A stretch of DNA of 21,698 nt from the NCBI GenBank assembly GCA_021802025.1, contig JAKABC010000010.1, forward strand, positions 1-21,698. The letters are read 5' to 3'. Below are positions 13,001 to 21,379 of the stretch, piece after piece; the first letter of the stretch is position 1; every line of letters begins with the position of its first letter. The position numbers and the translations under genes were made by a program. The notes under the pieces were generated by a model that was not told the origin of the DNA, made no database searches, and was given only the letters and a program-made list of their open reading frames with translations. The DNA comes from Actinomycetes bacterium. GTDB lineage: Bacteria > Actinomycetota > Acidimicrobiia > Acidimicrobiales > RAAP-2.

Positions 13001-16000
13001 GTGAGCGCTCCCACCCCCGGGCCGAGCGGCCGCTACCGCCTCGAGCGGGGCCGCGTCCTGCTCTCGGGCGTCCAGGCCGTCGTGCGCCTCCTGGGCGACC
13101 AGGCGGCCGCCGACGCGGCCCGCGGTCTTGACGTCGCCCAGTTCGTCACCGGCTACCCGGGTTCGCCCCTCGCCGGACTGGACCTCGAGCTCGCCCGCTC
13201 GAGCGAGTGGCTCGCGCGCTGGCGCGCGGTGCACCGCCCGGGCCTCAACGAGGAGCTCGCGGCGACGGCGGTCGCCGGCAGTCAGCTCGCCACGATCCGG
13301 CCCGACCGCACCGTGGAGGGGGTGGTCGCCCTCTGGTACGCCAAGGCGCCGGGACTCGACCGGGCCTCGGACGCGCTGCGCCACGGCAACCTCATGGGGG
13401 CCGGCCCGCGCGGCGGGGTCCTGGTGGTGGTCGGCGACGACCCGCAGGCCAAGTCCTCGAGCGTCCCGTCCTCCTCGGAGCCGTCGCTGTACGCCCTGGC
13501 CCTGCCCTTCCTCTCCCCGGCCGACCCCCAGGAGGTGCTCGACCTCGGCCGCCACGGCATCGCGCTGTCGCGCGCGTCGGGGCTCTGGGTCGGGCTGCGC
13601 CTGTCGGCGAGCGTGGCCGACGCGACCCAGAGCGTCGAGGTGGGCCCCGACCGGGTGGACCCGGTCGAGCCCGACCACCCCGGGGCCCACGGGCATCGGG
13701 TGAGCGCCCAGCTGCTCGGCGCGAACCTGATCGAACTGGAGCGCTCCCTCTACGGCGTCCGGCTCGAGGTCGCGACGCGCTACGGCGTGGCGAACGGGCT
13801 CAATCGGGTCACCCACGCCTCGGCCCACGACACGCTCGGCATCGTCGCGGCCGGTCCGGCGTACCTGAGCGTGCTCGGTGCCCTCGCGCGCGTCGGCTAC
13901 CGCGAGGCCGATCTCGCGGTCGCCGGCGTGCGCCTGCTCAAGGTGTCGATGCCCTACCCGATGGACGAGGCGGTGGTGCGCGACTTCGCCCGCGGCCTCG
14001 ACGAGGTCCTGGTCGTGGAGGACAAGCGGCCGTTCCTCGAGACCGTGGTGAAGGCGGCCCTCGCCGGCGAGCCGGCGGCGCCGCGGGTCGTGGGCAAGCG
14101 CGACGAGGCCGGTCGGCCCCTCGTGCCCGCCACCGGCGAGGTCGAGGTGGACGCGCTGGCCGAGGTGATCGCCGCGCGGCTCGTCGCCGGGCGCGGCGAC
14201 GCCCTCGCCGCGGCGTACCGGGCGGCGCGACGACCCCCCGTTCCCGCGGCCCTCCCCGTGGTGCGCGGGGCGTACTTCTGCTCGGGCTGCCCGCACAACA
14301 CCTCGGTGCGTGTCCCCGAGGGGACGTGCGTGGGCTCGGGCAGTGGCTGCCACGGCCTGGCGATCCAGATGGACCCGCGTCGGGTGGGCGGCGTCGTCGG
14401 CCGCTTCCAGATGGGTGGGGAGGGCGCCATGTGGAACGGTATGGAACCCTTCGTCGCCACCACCCACTTCGTCCAGAACCTCGGCGACGGCACCTACGCC
14501 CACTCGGGCTCGCTGGCCGTGCGGGCGGCCGTGGCCGCCGGGGCGCACGTCACCTTCAAGCTGCTCGTCAACGGGACCGTCGCCATGACCGGGGGCCAGC
14601 CCGTGCACGGTGGCCGCAGCCTGGCCGAGCTCGCCACGTCGTTGCGCGCCGAGGGGGTCAGCCGGGTGGTGGCGACCAGTGACGACCCGCGCCGGACCCG
14701 GCGCGCGCTGCCGTCGTGGGTTTCGGTGTGGCCCCGCGAGCGGCTCCTCGAGGTCGAGCGCGGCCTGGCCGAGGTGCCCGGGGTGACCGTCCTCCTGCAC
14801 GACCAGGGCTGCGCGGTCGAGCTGCGCCGTCGCCGTCGCCGCGGCCTCGCCCCGACCCCCACGCGCCGGGTCCACATCAATACCCTCGTCTGCGAGGGGT
14901 GCGGGGACTGCGGGGTCGCCTCGAACTGCCTGTCGGTGCGCCCGGTGGAGACGGCCCTGGGCACCAAGCGCCAGATCCACCAGGAGTCGTGCAACCTCGA
15001 CTACTCGTGTCTGGCGGGTCGGTGCCCCGCCCTCACGACCGTGCGGGTCGGACGGGCCCGGCCCGCCGAGCGCCGGCCCGACGACCTCGACATCCCCGAG
15101 CCGGCGGCCTCGCGCGCCACGCGCCGGGTGCGGATCACCGGCATCGGCGGCACCGGGGTGGTAACCGTGGCCCAGGTCATCGCCGTCGCCGCCCACCTCG
15201 AGGGCCGCTACGTGCGCGCCCTCGACCAGACCGGCATCGCCCAAAAGGGCGGGGCGGTGGTGTCGGACCTGCGCCTGAGCGAACGCGACGAGCCGCTCGG
15301 CGCGCGCCTGGGCGAGGGGGAGTGCGACCTGTACCTGGGCGGCGACGCCCTGGTCGCGGCGACCTCGGCCTACCTCGGGGTGACCGACCCCGCGCGCACG
15401 CTGGCCGTCGTCTCGAGCACCACGGTGCCGGTGGGCCGCCAGGTGGCCGACCCGGCCACGCCGGTCGTGGCGCCCGAGGAGCTGCGCGCGCGCGTCGACG
15501 CGCGCACCCGTCGTGACGAGAACGTCTGGCTCGACGCCGCCGCCGTGTCACGCGCGCACCTGGGCGAGGACACCTTCGCCAACGTCGTCCTGCTCGGCGC
15601 CGCGTTCCAGTGCGGGGCGCTCGGACTGCGCGCCGCCTCGCTGCGCGCCGCGATCGAGGCCAACGGGGTCGAGGTCGAGCGCAACCTCGCGGCGTTCGCC
15701 CTGGGCCGGCGGGCGGTCGTGGATCGCGCGCTACCTCGTCCGCCCCGGCCACCCGTCGGGCCCGACGAGCTCCTTCGGGTCGTGGGCGCGCCCGAGGGGG
15801 GCGACCTCGAGTCGCTGGTCGCGCTACGACTGGTCGACCTTCGCGCGTCGCGTGGCGAGGGGGCGGCCCGGCGCTACGCCGAGATCGTCGGTCGCGCCCG
15901 CGCGGCCGAGGCGGCCCTGGGCGATGACGAGGGGCCCTTCGTGCGGGCGGTGGCCGAGCAGCTCCACCGTCTCAGCGCCTACAAGGACGAGTACGAGGTG

Positions 16001-16420
16001 GCCCGGCTGCTCCTCGCCGGCGCGTCCCGGGCCGAGGTGGCCGCGACCTTCGGCGACGGGGCCTCGACGACGTTCCACCTCGCACTCTCCGAGCGCCAGC
16101 GCGCGACGGGCCACAAACGCCGCATCGGCCCGGGGTCGCGCTGGGCCCTGCGGATCCTGCGCGCCGGACGCGGCCTGCGCGAGACGCGTCTCGATCCCTT
16201 CGGGCGCTCGGCGCTGCGCCGTTCGGAGCGTCGGGTGCGCGACGAGTACGTCGCCACCGTGGAGGAGCTCATCGCGACCCTGGCGCCCGCTACCTACGAG
16301 CGGGCCGTCGCGCTCGCGGACGCGCCCAGACTCGTGCGGGGCTTCGGGCCGGTCAAGGCGGCCTCGATCGCCGCCTACGAGGCCCGGCGAGCGGCGCTGG
16401 TCGCGCCGCTCTCGGCCTAG
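13001..16420 (+). CDS. Indolepyruvate:ferredoxin oxidoreductase, single-chain fused form
   Basis: A 1139-residue single chain carrying the IorA-like and IorB-like parts. It oxidatively decarboxylates aryl- or related 2-oxoacids to acyl-CoA with ferredoxin as electron acceptor. Order: pyrimidine-binding TPP domain (LLSGVQAVVRLLGDQ, VTGYPGSPLAGLD, then NEELAAT); TPP domain from Tyr425 (CSGCPHN 427-433, FQMGGEGAMW, QNLGDGTYAHSG, VAMTGGQP); a cysteine cluster for Fe-S binding (Cys631, 634, 637, 643, then 664, 670, 675); gamma domain from about 714 (GIGGTGVVTVAQV, TGIAQKGGAVVSD); and a C-terminal DUF6537-like region (YKDEYEVARLL near 994, then LDPFGRSALRRSERR). The GTG is placed by TACCGT-N6. Such fused enzymes are widespread in aerobic proteobacteria and actinobacteria. 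Glutamate dehydrogenase nearby would regenerate 2-oxoglutarate for the transaminations that feed it; that link is inference. Its TAG shares CTAG (16417-16420) with the convergent ABC gene. Confidence 0.93.
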   Translation: MSAPTPGPSGRYRLERGRVLLSGVQAVVRLLGDQAAADAARGLDVAQFVTGYPGSPLAGLDLELARSSEWLARWRAVHRPGLNEELAATAVAGSQLATIRPDRTVEGVVALWYAKAPGLDRASDALRHGNLMGAGPRGGVLVVVGDDPQAKSSSVPSSSEPSLYALALPFLSPADPQEVLDLGRHGIALSRASGLWVGLRLSASVADATQSVEVGPDRVDPVEPDHPGAHGHRVSAQLLGANLIELERSLYGVRLEVATRYGVANGLNRVTHASAHDTLGIVAAGPAYLSVLGALARVGYREADLAVAGVRLLKVSMPYPMDEAVVRDFARGLDEVLVVEDKRPFLETVVKAALAGEPAAPRVVGKRDEAGRPLVPATGEVEVDALAEVIAARLVAGRGDALAAAYRAARRPPVPAALPVVRGAYFCSGCPHNTSVRVPEGTCVGSGSGCHGLAIQMDPRRVGGVVGRFQMGGEGAMWNGMEPFVATTHFVQNLGDGTYAHSGSLAVRAAVAAGAHVTFKLLVNGTVAMTGGQPVHGGRSLAELATSLRAEGVSRVVATSDDPRRTRRALPSWVSVWPRERLLEVERGLAEVPGVTVLLHDQGCAVELRRRRRRGLAPTPTRRVHINTLVCEGCGDCGVASNCLSVRPVETALGTKRQIHQESCNLDYSCLAGRCPALTTVRVGRARPAERRPDDLDIPEPAASRATRRVRITGIGGTGVVTVAQVIAVAAHLEGRYVRALDQTGIAQKGGAVVSDLRLSERDEPLGARLGEGECDLYLGGDALVAATSAYLGVTDPARTLAVVSSTTVPVGRQVADPATPVVAPEELRARVDARTRRDENVWLDAAAVSRAHLGEDTFANVVLLGAAFQCGALGLRAASLRAAIEANGVEVERNLAAFALGRRAVVDRALPRPPRPPVGPDELLRVVGAPEGGDLESLVALRLVDLRASRGEGAARRYAEIVGRARAAEAALGDDEGPFVRAVAEQLHRLSAYKDEYEVARLLLAGASRAEVAATFGDGASTTFHLALSERQRATGHKRRIGPGSRWALRILRAGRGLRETRLDPFGRSALRRSERRVRDEYVATVEELIATLAPATYERAVALADAPRLVRGFGPVKAASIAAYEARRAALVAPLSA

Positions 16421-18369
16421 CGGCCCGCGGCGTCGCGGCTCGCGTCGCGTCCGCCCGCCTCGACCCACGCCCGGTACATCGCGGCGTAGGCGCCGTCGCG
16501 GGCGAGCAGCTCGGCGGGACTGCCCACCTCGACGATCCCGCCGTGGTCGACCACGGCGATCCGGTCGGCCCGCTGGGCGGTCGTGAGCCGGTGAGCGATG
16601 AGGATGGCCGAGCGGCCCTCGAGCAGCGCGTCGAGGGCCCGCTCCACGACGATCTCGCTCTGGAGGTCGAGCGAGGAGGTCGCCTCGTCGAGGATGAGCA
16701 CGCGCGGCCGGGCGAGGAAGGCCCGGGCCAGGGCCAGTTGCTGGCGCTCGCCCGCCGAGAGCGTCTGGCCGCGCTCGTGGACCGCGGTGTCGAGCCCCTC
16801 GGGCAGCCGATTGACGAGCTCGCGCAGCCCGACCAGGTCGATCGCCTCGTCGATCTCGGCCTCGGTGGCGTCCGGTCGCCCGAAGGCGAGGTTGGTGCGA
16901 ATCGAGCCGGCGAAGAGGAAGGGCTCTTGGGGCACGACCCCGACCTGGCGGCGCAGCGAGGACAGGGTCACCTCGCGCAGGTCGATCCCGTCGACGAGGA
17001 CGCGCCCCTCGACGGGATCGTAGAAGCGGTTGGCCAGTTTGGCCAGGGTCGACTTGCCGGCCCCGGTGGGCCCGACGAAGGCGACCGACTCACCCGGGGC
17101 GATCTCGAGGTCCACGTGGGTGAGGACCGGCCGTTCGGGGTCGTAGCCGAAGGTCACGTCCTCAAAGGTGATGCGCCCCTCGATCAAGGGCAGCTCGATC
17201 GCGTCCTCCTTCTCGTCGACCGACGGCGGGGTCTCGAGGAGCTCGCGCAGCCGGATGATCGACGAGCGACCCTGCTGGAGGGATGTGTACTGCTGGACGA
17301 GCAGCTGGATGGGGGCGAAGAACCGGTTGAGGTAGAGGACGAACGCGATGAGGGCCGCGACGTCGAGCCGGTGGTCGAGCACCATCGAGCCGCCGACGCC
17401 CAGGAGGAGCGCCTGGCCGAGGATGCCGATCATGGTGGTGGCCGGGCCGTAGAGGGAGTTGACCCGACCGGTGTAGACGTTGGCGTCGCGGTAGGCGCCC
17501 ACGACGTGGCGGTGGTTCACGATGTTGCGGCGCTGGCGGTTGTGGGCGGTCACCACGCGGATCCCGTAGAGGGACTCCGAGAGGTCGGCCAGCACCAGGG
17601 CGATGCGGTCTCGACTGCGCAGGTAGCCGCGCTCCGAGGCGTGGTGGTACCAGACCGTCATGACGAACATCACCGGGACGATCGCGAGGATGGTCCACAG
17701 GGCGAGGGTCGCGTTGAGGACGAAGAGCACCACGGCGATCACCACCATGGTCAAGCCCTGCAGGGCGAACTGGCTGATCCCGTCCTGGAGCAGCTGCTGG
17801 AGGTTCTCGATGTCGCTCGTCATCCGGCTCATGAGGACCCCGGCCTTCTCCTCGGTGAAGAAGTCGAGGCTGAGCCGTTGGAGCTGCGTGAAGACCTTGA
17901 TGCGCAGGTCGTGCATCACCCGCGACGAGAGGCGGCCCGTGAGGTTGACCCCGGCGCGCTGGAGCAGCGCCGCCGCCAGGGCCAGCACGAGGTAGGCGAT
18001 CGCGCACAGGGCGATGACCGCCAGGTCGTGGTGGCCGGGCTCCATGCCCCGGGCGATCGCGATCTCGGTGAGCAGCGGACCGGCCTGCAGGACGAGGCTG
18101 TTCAAGATGATGGTGAGCGAGGCCCCGGTCACCCAACGGGGGTAGGTGAAGACGAGGCTCGGAAGGGTGAGCCGGCGGCGCTCGCGCTCGCTCGGCCGTT
18201 GGGTGAAGGACACGTCGGCCGGGGGGTGCGCGGGCTCGCCGGCGAGGAGCCGCTCGGCCTCTTCGCGCAACTCGCTCGGGATCCCGCCGAAGGGCAGACC
18301 AGCTCGCGCGCTCGCCGCGCTCGCGCTCTGGCCGAACATCCCGCCGCCGAAGCCGCCGCCCCAGGCCAT
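16417..18369 (-). CDS. ABC exporter half-transporter with consensus Walker B and altered signature
   Basis: A 650-residue permease-ATPase. A Gly/Ala-rich N-terminus (1-25) and a charged linker precede six membrane helices (about 80-360). The nucleotide-binding domain has Walker A GPTGAGKST (433-441), Q-loop Gln481, Walker B VLILDE (557-562, catalytic Glu562 intact) and switch His593. The signature is LSAGE (537-541) instead of LSGGQ. The partner gene upstream has the reverse pattern, so the two very probably form a heterodimer. The ATG shares one base with the partner's stop (TGATG). Family members export lipids, drugs or peptides; the substrate is not evident. Confidence 0.92.
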   Translation of the reverse strand: MAWGGGFGGGMFGQSASAASARAGLPFGGIPSELREEAERLLAGEPAHPPADVSFTQRPSERERRRLTLPSLVFTYPRWVTGASLTIILNSLVLQAGPLLTEIAIARGMEPGHHDLAVIALCAIAYLVLALAAALLQRAGVNLTGRLSSRVMHDLRIKVFTQLQRLSLDFFTEEKAGVLMSRMTSDIENLQQLLQDGISQFALQGLTMVVIAVVLFVLNATLALWTILAIVPVMFVMTVWYHHASERGYLRSRDRIALVLADLSESLYGIRVVTAHNRQRRNIVNHRHVVGAYRDANVYTGRVNSLYGPATTMIGILGQALLLGVGGSMVLDHRLDVAALIAFVLYLNRFFAPIQLLVQQYTSLQQGRSSIIRLRELLETPPSVDEKEDAIELPLIEGRITFEDVTFGYDPERPVLTHVDLEIAPGESVAFVGPTGAGKSTLAKLANRFYDPVEGRVLVDGIDLREVTLSSLRRQVGVVPQEPFLFAGSIRTNLAFGRPDATEAEIDEAIDLVGLRELVNRLPEGLDTAVHERGQTLSAGERQQLALARAFLARPRVLILDEATSSLDLQSEIVVERALDALLEGRSAILIAHRLTTAQRADRIAVVDHGGIVEVGSPAELLARDGAYAAMYRAWVEAGGRDASRDAAGR

Positions 18370-20219
18370 CAGCTCTCCTCCGCGGGCTCGTCGCGCACCG
18401 CCTGGGCCAGGACCTCGGCGTAGAGCGGCTCGCGCTCGAGCAGGTCCTGGTGGGTGCCGGCGGCGACGATGCGGCCCCCGTCGAGCAGGACGACCCGGTC
18501 GGCGAGCGCGATGGTCGAGACGCGGTGGGCGATCACCAGCGTCGTGCGCGTCGTGAGCAGTTGGCGCAGCGCCTCGTGGATGCCGGCCTCGACGTGCACG
18601 TCGATGGCGCTCGTGGCGTCGTCGAGGACGAGCACCGGCGGGTTCGCGAGCAGGGTCCGGGCGATGGCGATGCGCTGGCGCTGCCCGCCCGAGAGGGTGT
18701 AGCCACGCTCGCCGACCACGGTGTCGTAGCCGTCGGGCAGCCGGACGATGAACTCGTGAGCGTTGGCCGCGCGCGCCGCCGCCACCACGTCGTCCAACGG
18801 CGCGTCCGGCCACCCGTAGGCGATGTTGTCGCGGATCGACACCGAGAAGAGGAAGGGCTCGTCGAGGACGACGCCGACGGCGCGGCGCAGTGACGCGAGG
18901 GTGAGGTCGCGCACGTCGTGGCCGTCGATCGTGATCGCCCCCTCGCTCACGTCGTAGAAGCGCGTCAGCAGCCGGGCGATCGTGGACTTGCCCGACCCGG
19001 TGCGCCCGACGATCGCCACCGTCTCGCCCGGTGAGACCAGGAGGTTCACGTCCTCGAGCACCCGCACGCCGTTGGCGTAGGTGAAGCCGACGCCCGCGAA
19101 GGCGACCTCCCCGCGCGGGTCCGCGAGGTCGTAGGCCCCCGGTCGCTCGACGACGTCGGGGCGCTCGTCGAGGATCTCGAAGATCCGCTCCGCGCTGGCC
19201 TTGGCGCGCTGACCCATCATGACGAGCTGGCCGAGCATCATGAAGGGGGCCTGGAGCATCAAGAGGTAGGCGTTGAAGGCCAGGATGGCGCCGATGCCCA
19301 GGTGGCCCTGGATGACCATCCACCCGCCGAAGAACAGGACGAGCGCGAGCCCCAGCTGGGGCAGGTTCTGCACCCAGGGCGCCCAGGTGGCGCGCAGGTT
19401 GGCGTCTTTGATGTAGGCCCAGGCGACCCGTTCGGCGGCGTCGGCCAGTCGGTTGACCTCGGCGCCCTCCTGAGCGAAGGCCTTGACGACCCGCACGCCG
19501 TTGACGTTCTCGTCGACGATCGTCGCGACGTCGGCGAGCCGGGCCTGGGTCACCCACGAGATGGGGAACATCACCCGGCGCATCTTCACGCCGATCACGT
19601 AGAGGAAGGGCATGATCACCAGCGCCAGCAGCGCCAGCGGCCACGAGATGCTCAGCATGAAGGCGAAGGCGATCACGCCGATCCCCGACTGGACGAGGAT
19701 GAGTGGCGCGAAGGTCGAGTACATCTGCACGCTGCGGATGTCGCTGTTGGCCCGGCTGATGAGCTGACCCGACTGGACCCGGTCGTAGAAGGCGAAGGAG
19801 AGCCAGGCGAGGTGCTCATAGATGAGCGAGCGCAGGTCGGCCTCGACGTCGTAGGCCGTCCGGTAGAGGTACTGGCGCGAGGCGAGTCCGGTGAGCCCCG
19901 CGAGGACGCCGACCACCACGATCGCGACCACCGCGTCGCGGAGCGATCCCACGTGGCGCAGGAGGATGTTGTCGACGTCGCCGTTGAGCATGTTGGGCAC
20001 GAGCACCTGGAGAACCGACGAGACGAACGCCAGCGTGATCGAGGCGACGAAGGGCCCGCGGTGCGAGGCGATCACCGGCAGGACCCGACGCCACCAGGGC
20101 AGGCTCGGGTCGGGGGCGATTCGGGCCCGGGGGCCGGGGTAGCGCGAGCGCACACCGCCCAGGGGGTTCGCTCCCTCCTCGCTCACCGACGCGGCGGGCG
20201 AGGCGGGGTAAAACGGCAC
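18369..20219 (-). CDS. ABC exporter half-transporter with degenerate ATP site
   Basis: A 616-residue permease-ATPase with six membrane helices (about 45-335) after a Pro-rich cytoplasmic N-terminus. Its nucleotide-binding domain has Walker A GRTGSGKST (405-413) and a canonical signature LSGGQ (509-513). However, the Walker B ends in VLVLDD (529-534) with Asp534 replacing the catalytic Glu. The Q-loop position also reads VVLDEPF with Asp453 in place of Gln. Switch His565 is kept. These are hallmarks of the degenerate subunit in heterodimeric exporters such as TM287/288 and BmrCD. The GTG at 20219 is supported by TACACT 7 bases upstream. The gene is first in a two-gene operon divergent from upp. 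Confidence 0.92.
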   Translation of the reverse strand: MPFYPASPAASVSEEGANPLGGVRSRYPGPRARIAPDPSLPWWRRVLPVIASHRGPFVASITLAFVSSVLQVLVPNMLNGDVDNILLRHVGSLRDAVVAIVVVGVLAGLTGLASRQYLYRTAYDVEADLRSLIYEHLAWLSFAFYDRVQSGQLISRANSDIRSVQMYSTFAPLILVQSGIGVIAFAFMLSISWPLALLALVIMPFLYVIGVKMRRVMFPISWVTQARLADVATIVDENVNGVRVVKAFAQEGAEVNRLADAAERVAWAYIKDANLRATWAPWVQNLPQLGLALVLFFGGWMVIQGHLGIGAILAFNAYLLMLQAPFMMLGQLVMMGQRAKASAERIFEILDERPDVVERPGAYDLADPRGEVAFAGVGFTYANGVRVLEDVNLLVSPGETVAIVGRTGSGKSTIARLLTRFYDVSEGAITIDGHDVRDLTLASLRRAVGVVLDEPFLFSVSIRDNIAYGWPDAPLDDVVAAARAANAHEFIVRLPDGYDTVVGERGYTLSGGQRQRIAIARTLLANPPVLVLDDATSAIDVHVEAGIHEALRQLLTTRTTLVIAHRVSTIALADRVVLLDGGRIVAAGTHQDLLEREPLYAEVLAQAVRDEPAEES

Positions 20220-20226
20220 GGGTTCG

Positions 20227-20232
20227 AGTGTA
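20227..20232 (-). promoter_or_regulatory. Candidate -10 element for the ABC exporter operon (TACACT)
   Basis: TACACT on the minus strand ends 7 bases before the GTG at 20219. No ribosome site is present, consistent with a leaderless transcript. Confidence 0.42.
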
Positions 20233-20234
20233 AT

Positions 20235-20254
20235 GAGACCCTCCGACGGGTCTC
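20235..20254. promoter_or_regulatory. Perfect 7-bp inverted repeat between divergent ABC and upp promoters, candidate operator
   Basis: GAGACCC (20235-20241) and GGGTCTC (20248-20254) are exact inverted copies around TCCGAC. The element lies outside both predicted transcripts and covers the expected -35 zone of each promoter. This favours a protein-binding DNA site over an RNA hairpin. Confidence 0.45.
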
Positions 20255-20264
20255 GCGCCCGGCG

Positions 20265-20270
20265 TAGTGT
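20265..20270 (+). promoter_or_regulatory. Candidate -10 element for upp (TAGTGT)
   Basis: TAGTGT is followed by 7 bases and the GTG at 20278. It decides against the longer frame beginning at ATG 20233, which would place this promoter inside the gene. Confidence 0.42.
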
Positions 20271-20277
20271 GGCAGCC

Positions 20278-20931
20278 GTGGCCGCGCTGCTCGTCGTCGA
20301 TCACCCCGTCGTCGCGGACAAGGTCCGCCAACTGCGCGACGCGCGCACGAGCAACGCCGACTTCTTGCGTCTCGCGGGGGAGATATCGCGTTTCGTCGCC
20401 TACGAGGCCTTCCGCGACGCGCCGGTCACCGCGACGACCGTCGACACCCCGGTGACCGCGGGGGCACCGGCCGTGCGCATCGACACCGAGTACGTGATCG
20501 TGCCGATACTTCGCGCCGGGTTGGGCATGAGCCCCGCGGTGCAAGAGGTCCTGCCCCACAACCGCCTCTGCCTGGTGGGGCTGCGCCGCGACGAGACCAC
20601 CCTCGAGCCTGAGGTCTACCTCGACGGTCTGCCGGACCGGCTCGAAGGCGTCCACGTGGTGGTCTGTGACCCGATGCTCGCCACCGGGGGCTCGCTCGAC
20701 CGCGTCCTCACGATGCTCGAGGAGCGAGGGGCCGGGACGGTCACCGTGCTGTGCCTGATCGCGGCGCGCCCGGGAGTCGAGCTCGTCCACTCCCGTCACG
20801 AGGCCGTGATCGTCGCGGCGGCCCTGGATGAGGAGCTGAACGCCGTGGGCTACATCACCCCCGGCCTGGGCGACGCCGGCGATCGACTCTTCGGACCCCC
20901 GGTGCGCCGATCAGCGGAGGAGGGCCGCTAG
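20278..20931 (+). CDS. upp: Uracil phosphoribosyltransferase
   Basis: Upp makes UMP from uracil and PRPP in pyrimidine salvage. The 217-residue protein matches the family from end to end: VVDHPVVADKVRQLRD (6-21), VPILRAGLGM (75-84), the PRPP loop DPMLATGGS (131-139) and the uracil-binding C-terminus GYITPGLGDAGDRLFG (191-206). The extra 10-residue tail is not conserved. The start at GTG 20278 gives the standard N-terminus. It is convergent with the HIT gene (21-base overlap), beyond which lies a cytosine deaminase whose product, uracil, is the Upp substrate. It is divergent from an ABC exporter with a dyad between the two. Confidence 0.95.
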   Translation: MAALLVVDHPVVADKVRQLRDARTSNADFLRLAGEISRFVAYEAFRDAPVTATTVDTPVTAGAPAVRIDTEYVIVPILRAGLGMSPAVQEVLPHNRLCLVGLRRDETTLEPEVYLDGLPDRLEGVHVVVCDPMLATGGSLDRVLTMLEERGAGTVTVLCLIAARPGVELVHSRHEAVIVAAALDEELNAVGYITPGLGDAGDRLFGPPVRRSAEEGR

Positions 20932-21348
20932 GCGGCTGCGGTACTCCTCGAGCGCGCTCGCGTCTCCCCGGGGCGCGTCGGGCCACTCATCCACGCGCCA
21001 TCCCCAGTACTCGCGGGGCGTCCCGGGGTGACGAGCCACGACGTGGGCGTGGTGGTGGGCGACGTGGTCGACGACGAAGGAGTAGACGTGTTCGGCCCCG
21101 AGGGCCTCGAGGGCGGCCGCGACCCGCGTGACGAGGCGCGCCTCGGCGACGACCTCGTCGTCGGTGCGCGCGGCGAGGCCGGCGACGTGGCGGCGCGTCT
21201 CGACGAAGACGTAGCCGAGGTACGCGCCGTTCGCCTCGGGCGGGGCGTGGTAGGCGAGGACGAGATCGTCCTCGTAGATCGGGACGCCGGCGAGGGGACC
21301 CGCGCCGCGGTGCCTCTCGCACAGCGGGCAGGGCGCGGCCAAGGTCAC
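20911..21348 (-). CDS. HIT family protein (histidine-triad nucleotide hydrolase/transferase)
   Basis: A 145-residue protein with the histidine triad at 98-102 (His98-His99-His100-Ala101-His102, then VV), where His100 is the expected nucleophile. A zinc-site pair, Cys7 and Cys10 (CPLCERH), with His53 (ETRRHVAGL) fits the bacterial zinc-binding HIT subgroup. HIT proteins cleave or transfer nucleotide phosphates (AMP-lysine, Ap4A, GalT-like reactions); which applies here is unknown. The GTG at 21348 is the only in-frame start before the upstream gene ends. It lies 31 bases after the cytosine deaminase stop, on the same strand, with no ribosome site or promoter motif in the gap, so the two are probably cotranscribed. 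The 3' end overlaps upp by 21 bases. Confidence 0.85.
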   Translation of the reverse strand: MTLAAPCPLCERHRGAGPLAGVPIYEDDLVLAYHAPPEANGAYLGYVFVETRRHVAGLAARTDDEVVAEARLVTRVAAALEALGAEHVYSFVVDHVAHHHAHVVARHPGTPREYWGWRVDEWPDAPRGDASALEEYRSRLAALLR

Positions 21349-21379
21349 CGGGCGCGCGGATGCGACGGGGACGCGGAGG

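Noticed and set aside
12860..15244. A 794-codon minus-strand frame opposite the indolepyruvate oxidoreductase
   Set aside because: Same shadow effect; the plus-strand protein is unambiguous.
20233..20277. A 15-residue N-terminal extension of Upp from ATG 20233
   Set aside because: It would place the candidate upp -10 and half the inverted repeat inside the gene, and the extension has no counterpart in the family.
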